Made by a program: the position numbers and the translations under genes. Of a stretch of DNA of 64,000 nt, positions 1 through 9,597 are shown piece by piece. Source of the stretch: Pseudomonadota bacterium (lineage in GTDB: Bacteria; Pseudomonadota; Gammaproteobacteria; UBA5335). The notes beneath the pieces were generated by a model. It was given only the letters and a program-made list of their open reading frames with translations. It was not told the origin of the DNA and ran no database searches. The number at the start of each line of letters is the position of its first letter. Position 1 is the first letter of the stretch. The stretch spans positions 1 to 64,000 of the forward strand of contig JAXHTV010000015.1 of NCBI GenBank assembly GCA_034189865.1. Direction: 5' to 3'.

Positions 1-2
1 CA

Positions 3-590
3 AAAGTCGGCCTCACGTTCGCGTCGTCCTTGCGGGCCTTCCTGCGGCAAGATCCGGACGTGATCATGGTTGGCGAAATCCGGGACCTGGAAACCGCCGA
101 AATCGCGATCAAAGCAGCACAGACGGGGCACTTGGTGTTATCCACACTGCACACCAACGATGCACCGAAAACCTTGGAGCGTCTGGTCAACATGGGCGTC
201 CCTCCCTTTAATATCGCCGCCTCGGTGAACCTCATCATTGCGCAAAGGCTGGCCCGTCGTTTATGCAGCAACTGCAAAACACCGGCCGATCTACCGAGAG
301 AAGCCCTGTTGGATGCCGGATTCCGGGAAGACGAGCTGGCGGAGGTCAATGTCCACGCCCCTAAAGGTTGCGACCAATGCACCGACGGATACAAGGGACG
401 GGTAGGGATCTACCAAGTCATGCCCGTGTCGCGGGAGATCGGGCGAATCATCATGGAAGGTGGCAACTCTATGGATGTGGCGGCGCAAGCGGAGAAGGAC
501 GGCATTAACGACTTACGCCGTTCGGGTTTAAACAAAGTCCGCGATGGATTGACGAGTTTGGAAGAAGTTAACCGGGTAACCATCGATTAA
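3..590 (+). CDS. pilB: Type IV pilus extension ATPase PilB, C-terminal part (cut by window edge)
   Basis: The frame is open from the first bases of the window, so only the last 195 residues of this roughly 570-residue ATPase are present. It shows the Asp box ([12 protein letters not shown]), the His box ([14 protein letters not shown]) and a tetracysteine zinc site (CSNC, then CDQC about 40 residues later), which is typical of PilB/GspE ATPases and absent from the retraction ATPase PilT. PilB powers pilus extension at the inner-membrane platform. It is followed after 10 nt by pilC and then pilD, the usual pilBCD order. The assignment to pilus rather than type II secretion rests on those neighbours. 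Confidence 0.93.
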   Translation, partial: KVGLTFASSLRAFLRQDPDVIMVGEIRDLETAEIAIKAAQTGHLVLSTLHTNDAPKTLERLVNMGVPPFNIAASVNLIIAQRLARRLCSNCKTPADLPREALLDAGFREDELAEVNVHAPKGCDQCTDGYKGRVGIYQVMPVSREIGRIIMEGGNSMDVAAQAEKDGINDLRRSGLNKVRDGLTSLEEVNRVTID

Positions 591-600
591 GGCCGCAATT

Positions 601-1821
601 ATGGCGAACCAATCAGTAAAAAATGCGACGTTTGCCTGGGAAGGCAAAAATAAAGCGGGCAAGGTAGTCAAGGGACAACAGTCCGGCCCCAGCGAAGCCG
701 TGGTTAAAGCCATGCTTCGTCGCCAGGGCATCAACCCCACCTCCGTAAAGAAACAAAGCGCGCGCAGTGCACGAAGCAAAACCAAGAAGATCAAACCGGT
801 GGAAATCGCCATTTTCTCCCGCCAGTTGGCGACCATGATGGCGGCCGGCGTGCCCTTGGTCCAGGCGTTCGACATCGTAGGCCGCGGGAACGACAATCCC
901 GCCATGCAAGTACTGGTCATGGGCATCAAGACCGAAGTGGAAGGCGGAGCCTCCCTGGCCGAATCATTGGCCACCCAACCTCGCTACTTCGATGACCTGT
1001 ACGTAAACTTGGTGGCCGCAGGAGAAAAATCCGGGACACTGGAAACTCTGCTCGACAAAATTGCCCTGTATAAGGAGAAATCGGAAGCGATCAAGGCGAA
1101 GGTCCGAAAGGCGATGACCTATCCGTCGATCGTACTCACGGTCGCTCTGGTCGTTACCGGTATCCTGCTCTATTTTGTGGTACCACAATTCGAAGGCTTG
1201 TTCGGCAGTTTCGGGGCCGATTTACCGGCTTTTACCAAAATGGTCATCTCGCTCTCGGAGTTCGTTCAGGCTTGGTGGTGGATCATCCTCGGCTCTATCG
1301 GCCTTATGTTTGCCACCATATCTTATTTCAACCGCACCTCGGCCACGTTCCGAAAGGGCCGCGACCGGCTTCTACTTCGCCTGCCCGTTATCGGTAAAAT
1401 TTTTTATAAAGGGTCCATCGCCCGATTCGCACGGACCTTGTCCACCATGTTCGCAGCCGGCGTGCCGCTGGTTGAAGCCTTGGACTCGGTCAGCGGCGCC
1501 ACTGGGAACATCATCTTTCAGGAAGCGGTGCAGAACATGCGTGAACAGGTAGCGACCGGGCAACAACTCCACATCACGATGCAAGCGAGCGGATTGTTTC
1601 CCAACATGGCCGTACAAATGATCGGAATCGGGGAAGAATCCGGTGCCTTGGACGACATGTCAGCGAAAGTCGCCGAATTTTACGAGGCGGAAGTCGATAA
1701 CATGGTAGACAACCTAAGCACGCTGCTTGAACCAATGATTATGGCCATACTGGGTATCTTGGTGGGTGGACTGGTGACGGCCATGTACCTTCCCATATTT
1801 CAGATGGGTCAAGTCATTTAA
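601..1821 (+). CDS. pilC: Type IV pilus inner-membrane platform protein PilC
   Basis: 406 residues, the normal length for PilC. Two GspF-type domains are visible, each with a conserved FSRQLATMMAAGVPL-like or FARTLSTMFAAGVPL-like stretch (near residues 71 and 276). Hydrophobic segments lie near residues 175-195, 225-240 and at the C-terminus (MIMAILGILVGGLVTAMYLP). PilC is the polytopic platform that couples the PilB ATPase to pilin assembly. It starts with ATG 10 nt after the pilB stop and is followed 32 nt later by pilD, consistent with one operon. A second, separate GspF protein (mshG) begins at the other end of the window. Confidence 0.95.
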   Translation: MANQSVKNATFAWEGKNKAGKVVKGQQSGPSEAVVKAMLRRQGINPTSVKKQSARSARSKTKKIKPVEIAIFSRQLATMMAAGVPLVQAFDIVGRGNDNPAMQVLVMGIKTEVEGGASLAESLATQPRYFDDLYVNLVAAGEKSGTLETLLDKIALYKEKSEAIKAKVRKAMTYPSIVLTVALVVTGILLYFVVPQFEGLFGSFGADLPAFTKMVISLSEFVQAWWWIILGSIGLMFATISYFNRTSATFRKGRDRLLLRLPVIGKIFYKGSIARFARTLSTMFAAGVPLVEALDSVSGATGNIIFQEAVQNMREQVATGQQLHITMQASGLFPNMAVQMIGIGEESGALDDMSAKVAEFYEAEVDNMVDNLSTLLEPMIMAILGILVGGLVTAMYLPIFQMGQVI

Positions 1822-1853
1822 TGCCCGTCACGCCTTAAGGAGCCACAAGCGCC

Positions 1854-2726
1854 ATGGAGTTGATCGCCGTATTGGAGGCCGAACCGGCTTTGTGGCTAAC
1901 GACGACGCTCATTCTGGGTCTATTGGTCGGCAGTTTTCTCAACGTCGTCATTCTCCGGCTCCCACCCATGCTGGAATACCGCTGGCGTGAGAACTGTCGA
2001 GAATTTCTGCAACAGCCCGCGTCCGACAACGCGCCCCCCCCGGGTCTCGTGAGTCCGCGATCATGTTGTCCGAACTGTGGTCACAGCATCGGTGCCCTGG
2101 AAAATGTGCCAGTCCTTAGTTACATCGCGTTACAAGGCAAGTGCAAAGGCTGTCACGCGCCCATCAGTATCCGATACCCCGCCATCGAGCTACTCACCGG
2201 TGGTATTTCTTTGCTGGTGGCTTGGCATTTTGGCGTCAGCTGGGAAGCGATCGGCGCGCTCGGATTGAGCTGGGCGTTGATCGCTTTAAGCTTCATCGAC
2301 ATCGACCATCAACTATTGCCAGACTCCATCACACTGCCCGGTATCTGGGCAGGCCTGCTTTTCAGCCTGTTCGCTAAACTGAGCGACCCGATTTCCAGTA
2401 TTCTCGGCGCGGTACTCGGGTATCTAGCTCTATGGTCGGTATACCAGCTTTTTCGCCTGCTGACGGGGAAAGAGGGTATGGGCTATGGCGACTTCAAGCT
2501 CCTGGCGATGATTGGCGCTTGGACGGGTTGGCAGGCATTACCCGGCACCATTCTGTTATCCTCCCTGGTTGGGGCCCTGTTGGGCGGTACAATGCTCCTG
2601 GTTGGCGATCGCGAACGGGAACAGCCGATTCCCTTTGGCCCCTATCTAGCAGTTGCCGGATGGCTCATGTTGGTGTGGGGCGAGCACATCAATACCGGCT
2701 ACCTCCGGTTCGCCGGACTCGCGTGA
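1854..2726 (+). CDS. pilD: Prepilin leader peptidase / N-methyltransferase PilD
   Basis: 290 residues. The N-terminal membrane segment (LGLLVGSFLNVVILR) is followed by a cytoplasmic zinc-binding loop with two CxxC pairs (C72/C75 and C97/C100). The aspartic-protease core shows the FIDIDHQLLPDS motif (about 147-158) and GYGDFK (D213 region), the two catalytic Asp sites of type IV prepilin peptidases. PilD removes the leader of type IV prepilins in the inner membrane and N-methylates the new N-terminal Phe. It probably serves both the Pil pilins and the MSHA pilins at the far end of the window, because no other prepilin peptidase is seen here. Confidence 0.95.
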   Translation: MELIAVLEAEPALWLTTTLILGLLVGSFLNVVILRLPPMLEYRWRENCREFLQQPASDNAPPPGLVSPRSCCPNCGHSIGALENVPVLSYIALQGKCKGCHAPISIRYPAIELLTGGISLLVAWHFGVSWEAIGALGLSWALIALSFIDIDHQLLPDSITLPGIWAGLLFSLFAKLSDPISSILGAVLGYLALWSVYQLFRLLTGKEGMGYGDFKLLAMIGAWTGWQALPGTILLSSLVGALLGGTMLLVGDREREQPIPFGPYLAVAGWLMLVWGEHINTGYLRFAGLA

Positions 2727-2760
2727 GTCCGGGACAAGACCAGGCCTGGATGGGAAACAC

Positions 2761-3417
2761 ATGTTCATTGTCGGCTTGACTGGCGGTATCGCCAGCGGTA
2801 AATCGACTGTCGCTCATCATTTCGAGCGCTTAGGAATAGCGGTGATCGATGCCGACCAAGTCGCCAGGGAAGTTGTCGAACCTGGCGAGCCCGCCCTCGC
2901 TAAACTACGGGAAATTTTTGGCGAAACTATTATCGACGCCAAAGGGCGGCTGGATCGCGCCCGAATGCGCGACATTGCTTTTGCCGACCCATCGCTTCGG
3001 CGTCAGCTCGAAGCAGTGATGCATCCGGCGATCGGACAACGGATGCAAGAAAAATTGCGAGCTGCCAACAGCCCTTACGTGATTCTCATGGTGCCACTTT
3101 TGGTCGAAACCGGGCAGCATCGACTGGTCAATCGAGTCTTGGTGGTGGATGTGCCAGGGCAACAACAGCTGGAGCGACTGATGGCGCGTGACGGTATCAA
3201 CTTGGAACAGGCCAAGGCAATATTGGCTGCCCAAACGGACCGCGAACAACGGCTCGAAGCCGCCCACGATGTCATTGAGAACACCGACTCGACTGATGCG
3301 TTGGCGGATATCGTCTTGCAACTACATGCGTCCTATACACGCATGGTTGACCAACCCGAACTACGGGCCCGGCGCTTCCATTTTGGGCCGAAAACGTCGG
3401 CACCCGCCCTGAGCTGA
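2761..3417 (+). CDS. coaE: Dephospho-CoA kinase
   Basis: 218 residues, the family length. The start at ATG 2761 gives MFIVGLTGG followed at once by the P-loop (GGIASGKST, residues 8-16); a longer frame from 2653 overlaps pilD in another reading frame and is not needed. DADQVARE at about 34 is the conserved adenosine/CoA-binding region. The enzyme phosphorylates the 3'-hydroxyl of dephospho-CoA, the last step of coenzyme A synthesis, in the cytoplasm. pilD-coaE-zapD-yacG is a standard gammaproteobacterial gene order. Confidence 0.95.
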   Translation: MFIVGLTGGIASGKSTVAHHFERLGIAVIDADQVAREVVEPGEPALAKLREIFGETIIDAKGRLDRARMRDIAFADPSLRRQLEAVMHPAIGQRMQEKLRAANSPYVILMVPLLVETGQHRLVNRVLVVDVPGQQQLERLMARDGINLEQAKAILAAQTDREQRLEAAHDVIENTDSTDALADIVLQLHASYTRMVDQPELRARRFHFGPKTSAPALS

Positions 3418-3435
3418 GATGGAATAATACGTGTC

Positions 3436-4227
3436 ATGGAACACGCGACACTCGGACGAACCGTAGAATTCGAGCACCCACTCAATGAACGTGTGCGGAA
3501 ACTCATGCGGCTCGAATTTCTCCTGGCTCAAACCCGGCATCATTTGTCGGGACGTAGCGGATGGGACACCCGGGCTGCCATTGGCTCGATGCTTGAAACC
3601 CTAGAAGGGCTCGGCCGCAGCGATATCAAGGGTGAGCTGATTCAGGAAATGGATCGTCAGCGCGGTCACCTGGAACAACTTAGGCATCGGGCAGGAATCG
3701 ATCAGGAAGAACTCAACAAGCTGCTCGGTGAGTTACGAGACCTCACCGATCAACTCCACACACTCCCAGGGCAGCCTGGGCAAATCCTGCGGGAAAACGA
3801 ACTGATCAGTTCGTTTCGTCAACGAATGACCATTCCCGGCGGCACCGCATACTTCGATTTACCCGGGCTCCATCGTTGGCTTAACCAGCCCCTGCACCAA
3901 CGCCAAGAGACACTTTCGGGCTGGTACAGCCAGTTCACGCTTCTGGAGCAATGTCTAGATATGGTTTTGCGACTGATCCGCGAAACAGGAAAACGAACGC
4001 TGGAGGTCGCCCGCGGCGGCATCTACGAACAAGTACCCGATGCGGAACGCCCTTGCCAACTATTGCGGATCGCGCTCCCCGTCGACTGTGGCGCATATCC
4101 GGAAATCAGCGCCGGACGACATCGCATTACCATTCGATTCGTGACCCAAGTATCGTTGGAACAACGACCCTGCCAGGTCACCGATGACCTGGAGTTCCGA
4201 CTGGCCTGTTGTCGAGGCGCCACATGA
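3436..4227 (+). CDS. zapD: Cell division protein ZapD (FtsZ-bundling factor)
   Basis: 263 residues of the ZapD (DUF1342) family. It opens with the family pattern EFEHPLNERVRKLMRLEFL, has an alpha-helical middle rich in Glu, Gln and Leu, and a beta-rich end (RITIRFV). ZapD is a cytoplasmic protein that crosslinks FtsZ protofilaments and helps the Z-ring form. It starts 18 nt after coaE and its stop overlaps the yacG start by 4 nt (ATGA), so the two are probably translationally coupled. FtsZ itself is also encoded in this window, at 12130-13275. Confidence 0.93.
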   Translation: MEHATLGRTVEFEHPLNERVRKLMRLEFLLAQTRHHLSGRSGWDTRAAIGSMLETLEGLGRSDIKGELIQEMDRQRGHLEQLRHRAGIDQEELNKLLGELRDLTDQLHTLPGQPGQILRENELISSFRQRMTIPGGTAYFDLPGLHRWLNQPLHQRQETLSGWYSQFTLLEQCLDMVLRLIRETGKRTLEVARGGIYEQVPDAERPCQLLRIALPVDCGAYPEISAGRHRITIRFVTQVSLEQRPCQVTDDLEFRLACCRGAT

Positions 4228-4442
4228 AGAGAAAAAACATGTTCGATCCCGGCATGCAATCGCGCATTGGCCGATGCCCGACGTGTGGCGAAACCACGGA
4301 CGTGGGCCATGCCAACCCGGCCCGGCCATTTTGTAGCCGTCGTTGCAAGCTCATCGATTTGGGCGGATGGTTAGAAGAAAGCCGCAGTATCCCGGTGACG
4401 GACGCCGACCTTCCAGAGGACAACTCGAACACACGAAACTAA
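4224..4442 (+). CDS. yacG: DNA gyrase inhibitor / zinc-ribbon protein YacG
   Basis: 72 residues. The four zinc ligands are visible as CPTCG near residue 18 and CSRRC near residue 39, followed by IDLGGWLEE, a YacG signature. YacG binds GyrB and inhibits gyrase in E. coli. ATG 4224 was chosen because it overlaps the zapD stop as ATGA; an in-frame TTG at 4209 would add five residues. A second in-frame ATG at 4239 is also possible. The acidic tail (DADLPEDNSN) is poorly conserved. Confidence 0.88.
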   Translation: MKRKNMFDPGMQSRIGRCPTCGETTDVGHANPARPFCSRRCKLIDLGGWLEESRSIPVTDADLPEDNSNTRN

Positions 4443-4446
4443 CCTG

Positions 4447-5406
4447 TTAGTGTTCGCCACGCCACAGACCGCGAATGGCAGCTATTCCTTGGGCACCGGC
4501 GCCCCTGGCCGTGTCCAAATCCTCATGCTTCATACCCCCGATGGCATACACCGGAATGGTGGTTCGGTCAGTCAGGATGCGAAACTGATCCCAACCGAGG
4601 GTGGGACCTTCGGGATGGGATCGGGTGTTGCAGACCGATCCCAAAACCACAAAATCCAAGCGCATCTCCTGGGCGAGAGCCAGCTGTTCATGATCATGGC
4701 AGGATGCAGCAACCAAGAACTCCCTCCCGGCAGGACGAGATTCCGGCCGGTAAGCTCGCAAACGAGCAGCATTGAGATGGACACCATCGAATCCCAACGC
4801 TTCGGCCTGGACACTATCGCCATTCAATAGCACACGCGCCCCGGCCGCATGGCAGATCGGCAGGCACCGCGCGGCGAAGGTTTTCAATGATTGTTCAGTC
4901 GCGCTGGGGAGGCGAAGCTGAATAAGTCGAGTACCTCGATCCAGCGCTTGGATCAACCCGCGCTCCAACCCACCGATATCGCACGCCATATCAGGCGTAA
5001 CTAAATAATGGTCAGGAAGGTCGAGAGCACGGACGATGGGCTCATTGGCAGATGGCAATTGCCAGCGTTTTAAATCCGCCGGCGCAACCCAAGCCAACCG
5101 CTGCCCCTCCCGACCACGGGGTTGGCCGTGATATCGAATCACGGTCCACACGTCGAGCAATACACGCTTCTCCGGGTAGGCATGGGGCAAACGGATCAAG
5201 GGCCGGGCCACATCCACGACGATGCCCAATTCCTCGAGCAATTCGCGGGTTAACGCGGTGCTCACGGACTCTTCGGGCTCCAGCTTTCCGCCCGGAAACT
5301 CCCAGTAGCCCGCCAAGTGTTTACCCGTAGGTCGTTGTGCCAACAAGACGCGGCCTTCGCGATCCTGAATCACACCAACCGCAACATGGATATCACCCAA
5401 CGCCAT
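4447..5406 (-). CDS. Nudix hydrolase fused to a thiamine-phosphate-synthase-like (ThiE/TenI) domain
   Basis: 319 residues in two domains. Residues 1-130 are a MutT-like Nudix domain with a full Nudix box (GGKLEPEESVSTALTREL followed by LEELG), suggesting hydrolysis of oxidised nucleotides such as 8-oxo-dGTP. Residues about 140-319 resemble ThiE/TenI TIM barrels (GVHLNAARL, AASCHDHEQL, YAIGGM, GAQGIAAIRGLW). This fusion is widespread in gammaproteobacteria; the role of the second half is not settled, and no other thiamine gene lies nearby. ATG 5406 was preferred to a TTG one codon upstream. It converges with yacG (4 nt apart) and lies 39 nt downstream of argJ. Confidence 0.9.
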   Translation of the reverse strand: MALGDIHVAVGVIQDREGRVLLAQRPTGKHLAGYWEFPGGKLEPEESVSTALTRELLEELGIVVDVARPLIRLPHAYPEKRVLLDVWTVIRYHGQPRGREGQRLAWVAPADLKRWQLPSANEPIVRALDLPDHYLVTPDMACDIGGLERGLIQALDRGTRLIQLRLPSATEQSLKTFAARCLPICHAAGARVLLNGDSVQAEALGFDGVHLNAARLRAYRPESRPAGREFLVAASCHDHEQLALAQEMRLDFVVLGSVCNTRSHPEGPTLGWDQFRILTDRTTIPVYAIGGMKHEDLDTARGAGAQGIAAIRGLWRGEH

Positions 5407-5445
5407 CAAAATCTCGACAGAATAACCGCCTCTAAAATGGCAATT

Positions 5446-6657
5446 TCAGGTTCTGTAGTCCGCATTGATACGAACATAGTCGTAACTCAGATCGCAGGTC
5501 CATACGGTGGTTACCGCATCGCCACGACCAAGATCGATACGAACCGTGATCTCGTCACGGTTCATGACAGACTGTCCGCGTGATTCACAATAGGCCGAAT
5601 CCGGCATGCCATCGGTGACGACCGGAACATCATCAAGCTGAAGGGAAACCCCCGAGATATCGAGTTCGGGAATCCCAGCTCGGCCGACCGCGGCCAGGAT
5701 TCGCCCCCAGTTGGGATCACTGGCAAAGAATGCGGTCTTAACCAAAGGAGACTGGGTGATCGTATCGGCGACCTGACGGGCTTCAGATTGATCTCGCGCG
5801 CCGTGAACTGCAACCGTAATAAACTTGGTTGCGCCTTCCCCATCCCGGACGATGGCCTGTGCCAATTCGACGCATACTTCTTTCAGCGCACGATTGAATT
5901 CCGACCAACCAGGCCCACCCGATCTCAATGCAGCGGCTTTTCCGGTGGCAGCGATCGCGCAAGCATCGTTGGTTGAGGTATCGCCGTCGACACTAATGCG
6001 ATTGAATGAAACCTCCACGGCATCCTCTAAAGCCTTTTGCAGATCATCAGATGAGACTGCCGCATCGGTTGCCAAAAACGCCAGCATGGTGGCCATGTCG
6101 GGCCGGATCATGCCTGCCCCCTTGGCGATTCCACTGAGCGTCACCGTGTGCTCGCCCACACGCACGTGACGAGTCGCACCTTTGGGGCGGGTGTCTGTGG
6201 TCATAATGCCTTTCGCGGCATCACCCCACCCATCGGCCGACAAATCGACAACCAACCGGGGCACGACGGCTGCGATCCGCTCGGCGGGCAGTTGTTCTCC
6301 AATCACACCTGTAGAAAACGGTAAGACCGCTTCCGGTTGACACCCGAGCGCGCCTGCCACTGCCTCACAGCAGACCCTAGCGGCTTTCAGACCCGCTGGG
6401 CCGGTACCGGCATTGGCATTACCACTGTTGATCAAAAATGCCCGGGGCGAACACCGCGTTAGATGCTCTTTGGCCACCAACACGGGAGCGGCACAAAACG
6501 CGTTGCGCGTAAATGTGGCCGCACATGTGGTCCCCTCATCGAAGCGAAACAGCACGACATCCGGTCGATTCGCTCGACGAACACCCGCACTGGCCGTCGC
6601 TGCGAGAACCCCCGCTACTGATGCTACGGGACCAAACGAATCAGGACCAACCGCCAT
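5446..6657 (-). CDS. argJ: Bifunctional glutamate N-acetyltransferase / amino-acid acetyltransferase ArgJ
   Basis: 403 residues, the normal length. The self-cleavage site is visible in KGAGMIRPDMATMLAF: the bond before the Thr of ATML is cut to give alpha and beta chains, with that Thr as nucleophile. The C-terminus carries the beta-chain motifs (DPNWGRILAA, VRIDLGRGDA). ArgJ moves the acetyl group from N-acetylornithine to glutamate in the cyclic arginine pathway; some homologues also accept acetyl-CoA. It lies 84 nt downstream of secA on the same strand, the secA-argJ-Nudix order known from many gammaproteobacteria. Confidence 0.95.
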   Translation of the reverse strand: MAVGPDSFGPVASVAGVLAATASAGVRRANRPDVVLFRFDEGTTCAATFTRNAFCAAPVLVAKEHLTRCSPRAFLINSGNANAGTGPAGLKAARVCCEAVAGALGCQPEAVLPFSTGVIGEQLPAERIAAVVPRLVVDLSADGWGDAAKGIMTTDTRPKGATRHVRVGEHTVTLSGIAKGAGMIRPDMATMLAFLATDAAVSSDDLQKALEDAVEVSFNRISVDGDTSTNDACAIAATGKAAALRSGGPGWSEFNRALKEVCVELAQAIVRDGEGATKFITVAVHGARDQSEARQVADTITQSPLVKTAFFASDPNWGRILAAVGRAGIPELDISGVSLQLDDVPVVTDGMPDSAYCESRGQSVMNRDEITVRIDLGRGDAVTTVWTCDLSYDYVRINADYRT

Positions 6658-6741
6658 GGCGATATCGATAACCTTTGCTCGCTGATGGAAAGAATCGCTG
6701 TTAAAACACGAATCATGTGCCGCCGGCCGATAGCGACATGG

Positions 6742-9465
6742 TCATGTCAACCGCCCATGACACTGTTTGAATTTTTTGCCCGACCCACAAGGACAGGGTT
6801 CGTTACGTCCCACCTTGCGTTCGCCGCGCACAAAGGGCTGCACCGCTTGGGCACCTTCGGTACCGGTCGCCGGAAGAGCCTCTTCGCCGACGGACTCGGG
6901 CGACGCCGCACCGGGATGGCGAAACTGCATGTGGGTCGGCCTTGCCCGCTGCTCCTCAATCGCTTCCACATCTTGAGGATCCCGAACGTGGATTTTGTAA
7001 AGCAAGCCCACAGCATCGTGCTTGAAACGCTCCAGCATTTCGGAGAACATCTCGAAAGCCTCGCGCTTATACTCTTGCTTGGGGTTTTTCTGTGCATACC
7101 CGCGCAGGTGGATCCCTTGACGCAGATAATCCATTGCCGCCAAATGCTCTCGCCACAGACCATCCAGAACCCGCAACATGACGGATTTCTCGATCTGCTG
7201 CATGACTTCGGGACCGATGCGCTCGGCGCGCGCATTGTACTCGGAGGTCAACGCCTCAAGAATACGCGCGCGTAAACTGCGTTCGTTGAGTTCGGGCTCT
7301 TGTTCAAGCCACTGCTTTATGGGCAGATCGATCTGATACTCGCGCGTCAGATGCTCTTCTAAGCCCGCGACGTCCCACTGCTCTTCAACACTCTGGGGCG
7401 GGATAAATTGACTGATCAGTTCTTCAACGACGTCCGCCCGCATAGAATCGAACATTTCATCAGTTTGAGCGCCCGCCAGCAGTTCGTTTCGCTGCTCATA
7501 AATCACCCGACGCTGATCGTTTGCGACGTCGTCGTACTCCAACAGTTGTTTTCGGATGTCGAAGTTGTGCCCCTCGACTTTGCGTTGCGCGTTTTCGATC
7601 GCTCGCGTCACCCAGGGATGTTCAATGGACTCCCCTTCCTCCATGCCCAGGCGTTGCATCAGCCCGGTGAGGCGACCGGATCCAAAAATGCGCAGCAAGT
7701 CATCTTCCAAGCAAAGATAGAATCGACTGGATCCGTGATCGCCCTGACGTCCGGCACGACCTCTTAACTGATTGTCAACGCGTCGGGATTCATGACGCTC
7801 GCTGCCGATAATGTGCAGACCACCGGATTCCAACACTTTTTCCTGACGTTCCCTAGCGGCCGCCCGTATGGCTTCGATCTGCTCTGGTAATCCCTCCTCA
7901 CCCAGAGCCTCGATCTCCATTTCCGGGTTACCGCCCAACACGATATCCGTTCCACGACCAGCCATATTGGTGGCGATTGTCACCGCTCCGGGGCGGCCCG
8001 CCTGGGCGATAATCTCCGCCTCTCTTGCATGCTGCTTGGCGTTGAGAACTTCATGCGGAATTTTAAGCTTGGTCAGCTGCCTTGAGAGCAACTCGGAGTT
8101 TTCGATGGATGTGGTGCCGACCAAAACGGGTTGCTGGCGGTTCCTGCAGGCCTGGATATCTTTGGCGATCGCATCGAACTTCTCCCGCTTGGTCATGTAG
8201 ATCTGATCGGGGTAATCCTCGCGAACCATCGGCTTGTTAGTCGGAATGACGACCACTTCCAAGCCGTAGATCTGCTGGAACTCGTATGCCTCGGTGTCCG
8301 CCGTACCGGTCATCCCCGCGAGCTTGTCGTATAGACGGAAGTAGTTCTGGAACGTGATCGACGCCAGAGTCTGATTCTCACTCTGGATCGCCAGCGACTC
8401 TTTGGCCTCTATCGCCTGATGGAGACCGTCCGACCACCGGCGCCCCGGCATCGTTCGCCCCGTAAACTCATCGACGATGACCACTTTTCCGTTCTGAACG
8501 ATGTAGTGAACATCCTTGTTAAACAGGTGATGGGCACGGAGTCCGGCATTGACGTGATGCATCAGCAGGATATTGCTCGCGTCGTATAGGCTTTGCCCTT
8601 CCGGCAACAGACCAGCGTCGGCCAACAGCGTTTCGACGCGCTGATGACCCGCATCGGTCAAATGCACCTGCCGGGTTTTTTCGTCGATACTGAAATCTCC
8701 CGGACCATCTTCGGTTTGTTGTGGTTCAAGCCCGGGAATCAGGGAATTGATCTGGCGATAAAGTTCCGTGTTCTCGTCCGTTGAGCCGGAAATGATCAAA
8801 GGGGTCCGGGCTTCATCGATCAAGATGGAATCGACTTCATCGACGATGGCGAAATTCAGGGGACGCTGCACTTTGTCCTCGGCTTGAAAAGCCATGTTAT
8901 CGCGCAGGTAATCGAATCCGAACTCGTTATTGGTACCGTACGTCACGTCCGCAGCGTAAGCCGACCGCTTCTCTTCCGGCGACTGGCCGCTAAGAATCAC
9001 GCCCACCGACAAGCCAAGAAACTCATACAACGGGCGCATCCATTCAGCATCACGCTGTGCCAAATATTCGTTGACAGTGACAACATGCACGCCCCGACCG
9101 GATAAGGCATTCAAATAGACAGGAAGTGTTGCGACCAAGGTCTTACCTTCCCCGGTGCGCATCTCGGCAATCCGACCTTGGTGAAGAACCATCCCGCCCA
9201 TGAACTGGACATCGAAATGCCGCATATTCAAGACGCGTTTGCCGGCTTCCCGAACGGCCGCAAAGGCTTCCGGCAACAAATCGTCGAGTGAAGCTCCCGC
9301 CTCCGAGCGCTCCTTGAGGATCTCAGTTCGACCTCTCAAGCTGGCATCGTCAAGGGCGGCCAACTCATCTTCCAGCGCATTGGCCTTATAAACGATTTTT
9401 GACAAGCGACGAACGTTTCGATCGTGCCGTGTACCGACAATCTTGCGAAAGACTTTGCTAATCAT
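6742..9465 (-). CDS. secA: Preprotein translocase ATPase SecA
   Basis: 907 residues. The motor shows Walker A ([12 protein letters not shown], about residue 103), DEVDSILID of Walker B, and [15 protein letters not shown] of NBD2. The C-terminus ends in the zinc-binding SEC-C motif ([14 protein letters not shown]), which binds SecB and lipids. SecA drives post-translational export through SecYEG. No SecM-like arrest peptide is seen upstream; the preceding gene is an M23 peptidase. The start ATG 9465 sits a few bases after a run of seven T in the leader. Confidence 0.97.
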   Translation of the reverse strand: MISKVFRKIVGTRHDRNVRRLSKIVYKANALEDELAALDDASLRGRTEILKERSEAGASLDDLLPEAFAAVREAGKRVLNMRHFDVQFMGGMVLHQGRIAEMRTGEGKTLVATLPVYLNALSGRGVHVVTVNEYLAQRDAEWMRPLYEFLGLSVGVILSGQSPEEKRSAYAADVTYGTNNEFGFDYLRDNMAFQAEDKVQRPLNFAIVDEVDSILIDEARTPLIISGSTDENTELYRQINSLIPGLEPQQTEDGPGDFSIDEKTRQVHLTDAGHQRVETLLADAGLLPEGQSLYDASNILLMHHVNAGLRAHHLFNKDVHYIVQNGKVVIVDEFTGRTMPGRRWSDGLHQAIEAKESLAIQSENQTLASITFQNYFRLYDKLAGMTGTADTEAYEFQQIYGLEVVVIPTNKPMVREDYPDQIYMTKREKFDAIAKDIQACRNRQQPVLVGTTSIENSELLSRQLTKLKIPHEVLNAKQHAREAEIIAQAGRPGAVTIATNMAGRGTDIVLGGNPEMEIEALGEEGLPEQIEAIRAAARERQEKVLESGGLHIIGSERHESRRVDNQLRGRAGRQGDHGSSRFYLCLEDDLLRIFGSGRLTGLMQRLGMEEGESIEHPWVTRAIENAQRKVEGHNFDIRKQLLEYDDVANDQRRVIYEQRNELLAGAQTDEMFDSMRADVVEELISQFIPPQSVEEQWDVAGLEEHLTREYQIDLPIKQWLEQEPELNERSLRARILEALTSEYNARAERIGPEVMQQIEKSVMLRVLDGLWREHLAAMDYLRQGIHLRGYAQKNPKQEYKREAFEMFSEMLERFKHDAVGLLYKIHVRDPQDVEAIEEQRARPTHMQFRHPGAASPESVGEEALPATGTEGAQAVQPFVRGERKVGRNEPCPCGSGKKFKQCHGRLT

Positions 9466-9568
9466 TGCTCAATCTGCATAAAAAAATAGACTTTGCCCGG
9501 GGATTCAGCCGCGCCGAAAAACGCCAGTCTACCGTGTTTTTCAGGAAGAATGGGGCCTGGGGGGCTAA

Positions 9569-9597
9569 ACCTTATGCCGACCCGAGTCCAGGGTCAA
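9569..9597 (-). promoter_or_regulatory. Candidate sigma-70 promoter of secA
   Basis: On the minus strand TTGACC (9592-9597) is followed after exactly 17 nt by TAAGGT (9569-9574). The -35 matches 5 of 6 consensus bases, the -10 only 3 of 6. It overlaps the stop codon of the upstream M23 peptidase gene and would give a leader of about 95 nt before the secA ATG at 9465. Confidence 0.4.

Noticed and set aside
9466-9593. A SecM-like arrest peptide upstream of secA.
   Set aside because: The gap is short and no secreted frame with an arrest motif is present; the previous gene is an M23 peptidase.
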